Of a stretch of DNA of 32,009 nucleotides, positions 24,801-32,009 are shown piece after piece. Both the position numbers and the translations under genes were made by a program. Under the pieces are notes generated by a model. That model had not been told where the DNA came from, made no database searches, and saw only the letters and a list, made by a program, of their open reading frames with translations. This stretch comes from JAUNKE01 sp041853585 (GTDB lineage Bacteria > Bacillota > Clostridia > Peptostreptococcales > Filifactoraceae). The stretch spans positions 1-32,009 of the forward strand of contig JBGZSM010000015.1 in the NCBI GenBank assembly GCA_041853585.1. The letters are read 5' to 3'. The stretch's first letter is position 1. Each line of letters begins with the position of its first letter.

Positions 24801-25610
24801 CTAAAATCGCTCCAAAAAGTTTTGGCTGATTTCAATATCAATCTCCTGCGTATCTTTGAGCGTCATCAACGAAAAATAATCGCTCATTTCCTTCTTCGGC
24901 GTCTGCAATTCGACAAAGACGGCTTTGGCAATCACCTTCGCATCAAATTCACGCATCAAATCTTCCATTCCTTTGAAAGTTCCGCCCGCGCGCATAAAAT
25001 CATCGACCAAAATCACTTTGGAGCCTCGCTTAATCGAGCGGCGAGGCAGAGTCATGCTTTGAATCTTCCCGCTTGTACTGGACATATAGTTGATGGCAAG
25101 TGAAGGGCCTTCGGTAATTCGCGCATTTTTTCGCACGACGACCAATGGCAAATTCATCGCCTTCGCCGTCATTACGCCAATCGGAATTCCTTTCGCCTCA
25201 ATCGTCACCACGCAGTCCGCTTCTTTGTAGTCGATGACGCTGGCAAACAAATCTCCGACCACCTTCGCTACATTCGGACTCGATACGAGGTCGTTGAGAT
25301 ATAAAAATCCGCCGACCAATTTGCGCTCATCATCCGTAATAAGGGTTATCAGCTTTTGAATTTCCTCAATCGCTTTATCTTTCGTAATATAGGGAATGAA
25401 CTTCATTCCACCCGCCGCGCCGGCTATCGTGATGATTTTTCCGAGCTCCAATTTTTCAAATACATTTTTGACAACCGCAATATCTTCGCTCAAAGTTGAT
25501 TTTGCCGTTGAAAACAGCTCCGTAAAATATCCCAAAGTATAAATTTTATTCGGATTGTCCGAAAGAATTTTTACAATCGCTCCGATTCGCTCGCTTTTTC
25601 TAAATTTCAT
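24801..25610 (-). CDS. purR: Pur operon repressor PurR (PRPP-binding)
   Basis: A 269-residue regulator of the Gram-positive PurR type, unrelated to E. coli PurR. The N-terminal winged helix (about 1-70) starts KFRKSERIGAIVKIL, and the phosphoribosyltransferase-like effector domain follows with the PRPP loop VILVDDFMRAGGTFKG (about 199-214). It represses purine genes; PRPP releases it. AAGGAG before the ATG supports the start. It is a single-gene unit with a consensus promoter; a PurBox was not searched rigorously. Confidence 0.95.
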   Translation of the reverse strand: MKFRKSERIGAIVKILSDNPNKIYTLGYFTELFSTAKSTLSEDIAVVKNVFEKLELGKIITIAGAAGGMKFIPYITKDKAIEEIQKLITLITDDERKLVGGFLYLNDLVSSPNVAKVVGDLFASVIDYKEADCVVTIEAKGIPIGVMTAKAMNLPLVVVRKNARITEGPSLAINYMSSTSGKIQSMTLPRRSIKRGSKVILVDDFMRAGGTFKGMEDLMREFDAKVIAKAVFVELQTPKKEMSDYFSLMTLKDTQEIDIEISQNFLERF

Positions 25611-25641
25611 ATTACTCCTTTAATCCGCACATTTTTATATC

Positions 25642-25670
25642 ATTATAATGCAAAAGAACTTTCTTTTCAA
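25642..25670 (-). promoter_or_regulatory. purR promoter
   Basis: On the minus strand TTGAAA (25670-25665), 17 bases, TATAAT (25647-25642), giving a leader of about 25 bases. Confidence 0.75.
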
Positions 25671-25753
25671 GAATTTTATTCGCAAAATCAAGTTTAATAA
25701 TTCGATTTTGAAACCCAAGTTTAAATCCTATGCACTTTCTCAAAAACGCTTAA

Positions 25754-25785
25754 CAAAGGCTGCCCTCCGTAGAAAGCAGCCTTTG
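25754..25785. terminator. Hairpin terminator after the GGDEF/EAL gene
   Basis: CAAAGGCTGC (25754-25763) and GCAGCCTTTG (25776-25785) pair perfectly over ten bases. The following T tract on the minus strand is weak, so termination may be inefficient. Confidence 0.6.
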
Positions 25786-25822
25786 AAAATTTCTCTTCTA
25801 TTATATAGCATCATAGCAAAGA

Positions 25823-28591
25823 TTAGATGTCATAACTGTACGGCTCATACCGCTCGATATCTATCGTTTTATGCTCTATCTGCGGCAACAGTTTATAAAA
25901 ATCCTGCAGCTCCATCGGTCGATAGAAATAGTAGCCCTGAATCATGTCACATCCCGCCACCCGAACGATGTCCAGCTCCGTCTGAGTTTCCACTCCCTCC
26001 GCACAAACCTTCTTTCCAAATTTGTGGCAGGCATAGACGATACTGGATATAAAATTGATATTGTCTTTCGAGTTGACCATCTCATTGATTAAGCTCCTGT
26101 CCAACTTGACGATATTCGCCGGATATTTCATCAGGAATGCGAGCGATGAATAACCGTTTCCGAAGTCATCGATTGCGACTTCCATGCCGAGCTCCTTGCA
26201 GCTTTCAACAAATTGGAATACCTTGGTCGGCGTTTCGTCATAATGGGTCTCCGTAATTTCAAGTATCAAACTGCTTCCGTTGAGATTGTATTTTTTAATC
26301 GTCTTCTCCATAAAAGGCAAGAATTCCAGGTCGAGTATTTGATAATAGCTTACATTGACCGCCAACCGAAATTCCGGCAGGAAGGTCGTGATGCGCTTGC
26401 AGGTTCGTACGGCCTGCTCAAAGACCCATTTTCCAACCGGCAATATCAATCGATTGCTTTCCAGAATCGGAATGAATACCGCAGGCGACACATCTTTGCC
26501 CTCAAATTGCCATCTCAAAAGCACTTCGCCCGATGCCAGTTTGAAATCTTTGGTCGATACTACCGGCTGAATGACGATTCTAAATCCGTCAAAACCGTCG
26601 ACCACATCTTTGTTGAGCTTCATCATCATCTGCGTTCGTTGTCGTTGCATATGGATTCCGGTCGGCGAATGTACAACGAATTCCAAATCCGAGCTGTGTT
26701 TTGCACTCGCAAGCAGAGTTACCATATTGACCAACAAATCCTGCGGTGACGAATCGGCTTCCGTTTCGCAGATGACACCGACGGAGCATGGTGTTCAAAC
26801 TACGACATTGTTGTTGTAATATAGTCCGGTGATAATCTCTTTCAGCTCCTGAATAACGGATTCGACATTCTCCTCTCCATCCCTTGACATGATTCCGATA
26901 AAACGCATCCCGTCCAGGCGGAAGAAGTTCAACTTTCCTTCAAAATATTGAACAAGCTTTTTGGAAATATCCCTCAACAACAAATCAGCTACATTTCGAC
27001 CGCGAAGCTCATTGATTTCGGAGAAGTTGTTGAGTGTAAAACCGATGATGGTAATGCTTTCATTTTTAGACTGCATCTCTCGAAGTCGAAGCATCGCTCC
27101 GTATTCTCGAGGGAAATTGGTCACCGGGTCAATCACGAATTTTTGTTCTTGACGCGATATCGCTCCCGAAAAGAACAGCGGTCTCAACCCGTCTTTACTC
27201 CTCTTTACAACGCCATGACAATGTATCCAAATATAATTTCCGTCTTTGTCACGAATACGGTAGCGAAGGTCGTGAACATCCCGCTCCCCGCTGATTACCT
27301 GCTGCATGTCCTTTCGGAAAAATTCCAACTCCTCTTGAGAACCGATTCTTTTTTCCCACTCGCCAATCAAATCCGTAATCATATTGCTTTCAAATCCGAA
27401 AGAATCTCTCATTTCATCGGAAATATAAAAAACATTGGTCGTCAAATCGGCGATAAATGGATAGTAATCCGCCATCGAAACGGATTTGAAGAAAACCGCC
27501 GGGTCAAAATAGTTTTTAGAAAGATAATTGGAAAACTCGGTTTTTTCATCCTGCTCAATTTTTTGCTTGAGTCGGTTGGAGCGACGACGCTCCCGGTTTT
27601 CTTGCGCGTTGGATTGATTGTAATATCTGATTTTCTCCCAATACATTGCCTTTTCCGCACGGGATACTTCTTCTCGGACATGGATTGGTTTTTTGTCGCT
27701 CCAAGTCCCTCCTATCGCCATTTGATATTCATTTTGTCGCACGATTTCCTTCAGCTCGACGAGCAATTTGTCAAAATTCTCCTTGCTCAAATTAAAACAA
27801 ATCGTGACAAATTCATCATTGCCCGTTCGGAAAATCTGCTCGTTGGGAAATATTGAGCGCAAAATATCATATCCTTTGAGAATCAGCTTGTCGCCGACTT
27901 CAAAGCCATAATGACTGTTTGTTATTTTCAAATCGGACACATCACAATAGACCAACCCGAGCGTTTCACAAGTCGCCTGCCTCTTTATAAATTCGTCATA
28001 GGCTTGTCGATTGAGCGCTCCGGTCAACTGGTCATGATAGCTCAAATGGTCCACTTTATTCATCAAATTTCTTTTTTCAATGACAAAAGAAATGAAATTT
28101 GCAATAATAAACAAAACCTTAGAGAGAAATTCAAGCCTTTGCTCGCTGGGATTGTCCACGCCTAAAAAACCGATCAGAACGGAATTCAATCGAATCGGCG
28201 CGGTCACTAAAGATTTTATATTTTGAGGTTTCAGTCCGGCATAAATTTGCGGATGCGTATCACGAATATCTTCCAAATCCGATATGATGACCGGGTCATT
28301 GTTTTCAAACAGCGCCCACCATTCGGAAATCACTTCAATCGGTTCATTCTGTAACAAGTCTTTTTGTGGCTCGACTCCTTCCGCACACCATTCATAAGTG
28401 TTGCTGAAAGTATCGTTGCCGTTGAGCTCAAAAATATAAGTTCGCTCACTTTGACATCTTTCCCCTAAGAAAGTCAACATTTCTTGTACCGCTTTATCCG
28501 GTTTTTGAGTTGTAATCATCTCTTGAAGATATTCCGCTATTCCGTTTTCCCCGCAAAACTTGTCCAATACTTCAAATGCATGGTTCATCAT
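25823..28591 (-). CDS. GAF-GGDEF-PAS-GGDEF-EAL c-di-GMP protein with in-frame UGA at codon 599
   Basis: Two open frames in the same phase, joined by one TGA codon (26797-26795), together make a 922-codon gene. Domains: GAF (about 34-174), a GGDEF domain with degenerate motif RTGNDEF (255-261), PAS (about 370-482), a second degenerate GGDEF with RLDGMRF instead of GGDEF, and EAL (about 660-905). The EAL site looks intact: GEVLLRW, NVS, EITET, DDFGNGYSS, KLDRSL, EGVET and QGYYF. It is therefore likely a c-di-GMP phosphodiesterase with sensory input. The TGA falls in the second GGDEF, before TPCSVGV, so the two halves belong to one protein. It is either selenocysteine (U-T-P-C), read-through, or a nonsense mutation that makes a pseudogene. 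The start at 28591 follows GGAGAG. Probably co-transcribed with the VWA gene, 51 bases upstream. Confidence 0.7.
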
Positions 28592-28642
28592 TTTCTCTCC
28601 AGATTCTCTTAGTTCGGAAACATAACAGCCCCTAAACAATTA

Positions 28643-30397
28643 TCAAATTTCCATATTCGAAATTTGTTTTTTCAAATACATCCCTACAATGTCTGAAAAG
28701 CGTTGCAGCTTCGCGATATAGGCAAAATCCTTCCCAAAGATTCGCCGCTCCGCATCCAAGTCTGCATCATTCCCCGTAAAGACTCCCAGCACCGCAATCC
28801 CCTTTGCTCGAAGAAGGCGAACCTGATGCGCCGTATCATCGATTGCCAAATCGCCCGTATACACTTTGCTCGTCGAAGCCATTTGATTAAAAAATCCTGA
28901 TACTCGCTCATCATTGGGTTTTCCGTCGCTGAGCACAATCAAAATCTTATGCTCCTCTTCCCGGGCGAGCAAAAAATCCCCCGTCGTCGCAATTGCAAGT
29001 CCGTCTCGGTTGCTGCCCTCCGCTTGATACGCGAATATTCGTCGATTTCGAGAAGCCGAGTCCTTATAGTCCCGATAGATTTTCAAAATCGTATAGTCAA
29101 ACAGATTATGAAAGCTGCTGACCCGACAGGCGATTCCGACCTGACTGAGCGCTTCGGCGATAATATATCCCTGAGTTGCCACCAAACTTTGTCTTTCAAT
29201 CTGCGAGCCGCTGGCATCGAGCAAAATATCCACGACAAATTCGCCGCGCACATCTCGGATATTCTTGTAAAATACTTTGTTATCGCCCAGAATTGCCCGT
29301 CGCCAAATTTGGCTCGGCATCATTATGCCATTGTCTAGTTTGCTCGCCGAATAATCCGTATCCGCCGTAATGCTTCGATTTAGCAAATCGACCAAGCGAA
29401 TGATATTTCGACGATACACTCGGTGCAGATAATCAAAATGGGCGATATTTTCGTCCATTTGCTCCATCAACATCTGCCTTTTATAGCCCTCAATTTCCAT
29501 AAAACGCTCGGTGATATACAGTTTCTCCCCTTCGTGAATTCCGACGCAAAGCTTTCGCTCCAGCTCCTGCAATCTCGCGCCGAAAATGCTCGCCTCTCCG
29601 TAACTTTCGACAATCCGGCGGCGAATCAATTCCAAAGGTGTGCTTGCAGAATCCTTCGGCGCATCCGCCATATCTTTCTCCATCAGCTGAATCGACTTTC
29701 CGATATCCACCTGACTGAATTCCGCAGACATAATTGCTTCATTCTCCGCATTTTCAATTTTGCTCTCTCGATTCTTAAATCGGTTGCTCTGATTCTTTTC
29801 TTGCTTTTCATCCTTACTCTGAAATTTATGTTCCGATACCTTTATTTCGGCAAGACTTTCAAAATAAAAATGTTTTTTCATCAAATTTTCTAAGGAAATT
29901 GCATAGTCTGATGATTTTATTTCGCGAAATTGCAAAATATCATTCAACAAATCCACGACACGGCGGTTCGTCTTAGGCACCGTGCTCGCCTTGTTCGCGT
30001 AATAGGCATAGCGAATTTCGTGAAAAGCATCGGGGCGCTTACGCATTTTATCGTAAAAAGAAAGCGTCTCCCAAATCGCCGCCTTTTCCAAATCCGGTGC
30101 GCCCGCCAATTCTTTCTTTATCCGCTCGTGTAAAAGCTCCTCCAAAGTCAGCATCATCAGCTCATAAAAAATGCCCGCCCGCTTGGTCGCATGCTCCTTC
30201 GCTTTGAGATAATCAATCAGCTCCTGATGATTCTCCAGCAGATACAAAACGCCGAAAACAATCATGCGATAGACATCCAACGCTTCGACACCGGTTTTTT
30301 GAACCAATGTAATCTCCGGTGCAAAATCATAATTTTGATTGATGCTCCAAATCAGATTCTCATCCCTTACATCCGAATTCAATTCCATTTCTCTCAT
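28643..30397 (-). CDS. VWA domain protein (CobT/NorD-like), MoxR partner
   Basis: A 584-residue cytoplasmic protein. The N-terminal 380 residues are helical, with a charged low-complexity segment (about 188-225, rich in Lys, Glu, Asn). The C-terminal 200 residues are a von Willebrand factor A domain with the metal site DASGS (394-398) and a later SDGKPND. This arrangement resembles CobT and NorD, which work with AAA+ ATPases of the MoxR/NorQ/CobS type in inserting metal or activating an enzyme. The target is unknown; no nitric oxide reductase or cobaltochelatase gene is present. The ATG overlaps the stop codon of the ATPase gene by four bases (ATGA), with no clear ribosome binding site, so translation is probably coupled. 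Confidence 0.85.
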   Translation of the reverse strand: MREMELNSDVRDENLIWSINQNYDFAPEITLVQKTGVEALDVYRMIVFGVLYLLENHQELIDYLKAKEHATKRAGIFYELMMLTLEELLHERIKKELAGAPDLEKAAIWETLSFYDKMRKRPDAFHEIRYAYYANKASTVPKTNRRVVDLLNDILQFREIKSSDYAISLENLMKKHFYFESLAEIKVSEHKFQSKDEKQEKNQSNRFKNRESKIENAENEAIMSAEFSQVDIGKSIQLMEKDMADAPKDSASTPLELIRRRIVESYGEASIFGARLQELERKLCVGIHEGEKLYITERFMEIEGYKRQMLMEQMDENIAHFDYLHRVYRRNIIRLVDLLNRSITADTDYSASKLDNGIMMPSQIWRRAILGDNKVFYKNIRDVRGEFVVDILLDASGSQIERQSLVATQGYIIAEALSQVGIACRVSSFHNLFDYTILKIYRDYKDSASRNRRIFAYQAEGSNRDGLAIATTGDFLLAREEEHKILIVLSDGKPNDERVSGFFNQMASTSKVYTGDLAIDDTAHQVRLLRAKGIAVLGVFTGNDADLDAERRIFGKDFAYIAKLQRFSDIVGMYLKKQISNMEI

Positions 30398-31308
30398 TGA
30401 CTGAAAATATCCTCTCGCTTCGCCGACCTCGGCAGATGCAAATGAATCACATCCGACACGATTTCTTTTTCAAAATCGTCGAAAGTCTTGTCCAGCACGC
30501 CCATCTTCATCGCAAGCTGCGGCTCCAATCCCTTCTCGATTGCGCGCATCGCACCGATGAGTCCTCTCAAATCCACGGTCTTGCTCGAAATCTCAGAGTT
30601 CTGAGATTTTAATTGTAAATCCAAAAAGATTCGAGAAAAACTCTCCATATAATCGTCGTTCAAAAACTCAAATTCCGATTCAAAAATCATTTTGAGCTTT
30701 TCTTTAGTGACCGGCGGAATATCGATGACCATAAATCTTGAAACGAGCGCCTCATTGAGCTCCTTCGTTCCCGCATAACCGTAATTCATCGTACCGATGA
30801 AACGAGTCGCCTCCGCTAAAACGATTCGATGATAACCCGGCACATCGATGACCCGTCGATGATCCAATGCCGAATGCAAAACCGCAATCGCATCATTTTT
30901 CGCCATATTGATTTCGTCAAAAATCCCGAAACCGCCGTAAAGCGCCGCCTCATAAATCGAGCCGTATCGAAATCGCACCTGACCGTCCACAAAAGTATCC
31001 GTTCCAATCAGCGCACTGCTGTCCGTATTCACATTGAACGATACATTCCAGCTCGGTCGATGAAACAGAGCCGCTAGATTGTCCGCGAGCACATTTTTCC
31101 CCGTCGCCTTCGGACCGCTCAGCAAAATATTGTCGCCCTGCAAAATCGCAACGATTGCCATCTCCCAAACATCGCGTCCGAAATAATGATACTTCGGTTT
31201 CGGTACGCGATGCAGCAGTTGCTCATCCAATTTATAAAAGTCCCGAAAATGAATCACATCCGCTATCAATTTTTCCGAGACATGCTGTGTTCTTAAAAAA
31301 TCTATCAT
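30394..31308 (-). CDS. MoxR-family AAA+ ATPase (NorQ/CobS-like)
   Basis: A 304-residue AAA+ ATPase. Walker A is GPKATGKN (65-72), Walker B is FGIFDEIN (127-134), sensor 1 lies near FIGTMNYGYAG, and an Arg-finger region follows in ALVSRFMVIDIPP. MoxR ATPases form hexamers that act with a VWA partner as chaperones that insert cofactors or remodel complexes. It overlaps the VWA gene by four bases. GGAGG five bases before the ATG supports the start. A TATAAT-like -10 box lies upstream at 31352-31347 (minus strand) without a good -35 box. Confidence 0.9.
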   Translation of the reverse strand: MIDFLRTQHVSEKLIADVIHFRDFYKLDEQLLHRVPKPKYHYFGRDVWEMAIVAILQGDNILLSGPKATGKNVLADNLAALFHRPSWNVSFNVNTDSSALIGTDTFVDGQVRFRYGSIYEAALYGGFGIFDEINMAKNDAIAVLHSALDHRRVIDVPGYHRIVLAEATRFIGTMNYGYAGTKELNEALVSRFMVIDIPPVTKEKLKMIFESEFEFLNDDYMESFSRIFLDLQLKSQNSEISSKTVDLRGLIGAMRAIEKGLEPQLAMKMGVLDKTFDDFEKEIVSDVIHLHLPRSAKREDIFSQ

Positions 31309-31827
31309 ACTTCCTCCAAATTCTCTGCTGATAACAATAGTTTTTTATTATACCCATCCGCCGCAAAAGATAATCTAAATTTGAAATAAAGATAATAAGA
31401 TTGCCGTCGCTGCCAACATAAAACGAAATCTAAAATTGAAATTCAGAATAAAAAATGAGAATGTAGAAAAACAAAATCCATCTCCAATTCGAAATTCCAA
31501 TTTAAAAATAGAAATACAAAATTGGAATTCAAAAATCTAGAAAAGCAAAATTCATCTCCAATTGGAAACTCCTAATTTAAAATAAAAATTTAAAATCGTA
31601 AATCGAAAATATGATTTCGTTTTTCCAACAAAATATTCAATTTTTCTTTTGCAAATCCTTGAAATATGGTATTATGTAGATAGGGTTTTAAGGGAAAAGA
31701 AACGCATGATTTTATTAAAGTCACACGATCTGATGATTTCAATGTTTTCCGCTGATAAAAATTACAAAATCAAACTTAAAAGCGAAAAAATGCAAAGTCA
31801 GCCGAAAACGAGCTCTACAACCATAGG
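31309..31827. other. AT-rich region between the moxR gene and the CRISPR array, including the leader
   Basis: No gene is supported. From 31370 to 31620 the sequence is made of repeated AATTGGAATT-, AAAATC- and AATTTAAA-like words. About 200 bases next to the first repeat form the presumed leader. It has TATTATGTA (31670-31678) and an upstream TTGCAA (31649-31654) as weak promoter candidates. Confidence 0.55.
31464..31585. repeat. Imperfect direct repeat, period 74 bases
   Basis: The segment starting TAGAAAAACAAAATCCATCT at 31464 recurs at 31538 as TAGAAAAGCAAAATTCATCT. Similarity continues through the CCAATT that follows, over about 45 bases. It lies upstream of the CRISPR leader. Confidence 0.65.
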
Positions 31828-32009
31828 GTTTTAAAACCCATTACTCCGCAAGGAGACGGAAACGGGCTGGGCGAAAAAGCAAACCAGATCTTGAAGTAGG
31901 TTTTAAAACCCATTACTCCGCAAGGAGACGGAAACTGCTCTTTGTTTTCAGCATTCATCTTCAACATAATAAGGTTTTAAAACCCATTACTCCGTAAGGA
32001 GACGGAAAC
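31828..32009 (+). CRISPR. Start of a CRISPR array (3 repeats, 2 spacers), type III-A-like repeat
   Basis: Three 36-base repeats at 31828-31863, 31900-31935 and 31974-32009, with spacers of 36 and 38 bases. The repeat begins GTTTTAAAAC, has a small palindrome CTCC-GCAA-GGAG and ends in ACGGAAAC. This 3' end equals the 8-base crRNA tag of Streptococcus thermophilus type III-A, and the preceding part is also similar, so a Csm-type system is likely. Repeats 1 and 2 are identical; repeat 3 has C to T at its position 22, in the loop. The array runs off the window at its last base. No cas gene is in the window; cas genes may lie further right. The orientation follows from the tag. Confidence 0.95.

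Noticed and set aside
24461..24829. A 122-codon plus-strand open frame
   Set aside because: It runs through the purR terminator into the antisense of purR, has no ribosome binding site and no family resemblance.

Overview
The window looks like chromosome from an anaerobic, AT-rich Firmicute (class Clostridia or a near relative). The evidence is a pur-operon repressor PurR, SpoVG, a ComEB/ComFC pair, strong GGAGG ribosome binding sites, near-consensus sigma-A promoters with 17-base spacers, and selenocysteine use. No rRNA, tRNA or intact transposase gene was seen. Almost all genes lie on the minus strand; only the first lipoprotein gene and a lapA-like gene are on the plus strand.

Layout. 1-526: AT-rich, with five copies of an AAAGTGGAAATAA-like motif in a nested inverted repeat that resembles a decayed insertion-sequence end. 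527-2698 (+): transglutaminase-like lipoprotein. 8155-2911 (-): one operon, phzF-like / divergent RelA-SpoT-like / comEB / wecA-like / wecB. 8319-9192 (-): MarR regulator with an operator, followed by a DUF1294 gene behind a terminator. 9197-10837 (-): CstA-type transporter. 10977-12399 (-): ccdA plus a thioredoxin-like lipoprotein read through an in-frame UGA (W-U-G-Y-C), a predicted selenoprotein. 12487-12730 (+): structured non-coding RNA with its own consensus promoter. 12736-14392 (-): comFC, HAD phosphatase. 14667-15170 (+): lapA-like. 15204-16403 (-): recA. 16528-23142 (-): six-gene operon of amidase / RNase PH-RdgB fusion / NlpC-P60 / B12-radical SAM / TPR / RseC-like. 23545-23992 (-): spoVG. 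23993-24739: gene-poor gap. 24740-25670 (-): purR. 25754-31308 (-): MoxR ATPase / VWA protein / GAF-GGDEF-PAS-GGDEF-EAL protein interrupted by an in-frame UGA. 31600-32009 (+): CRISPR leader and the first three repeats of an array whose repeat 3' end matches the type III-A crRNA tag.

How the genes fit together. WecA-like and WecB start and feed cell-envelope glycan synthesis. The amidase and the NlpC/P60 protein act on peptidoglycan. CcdA would pass electrons across the membrane to the extracytoplasmic selenoprotein. The MoxR-VWA pair probably remodels or matures a partner complex, and a c-di-GMP-related protein sits in the same transcription unit.

The points most worth a second look are the UxxC selenoprotein with a visible SECIS-like hairpin, the second in-frame UGA (followed by TPC) inside the GGDEF/EAL gene, the roughly 200-nt structured RNA beside comFC, and the CRISPR array start.
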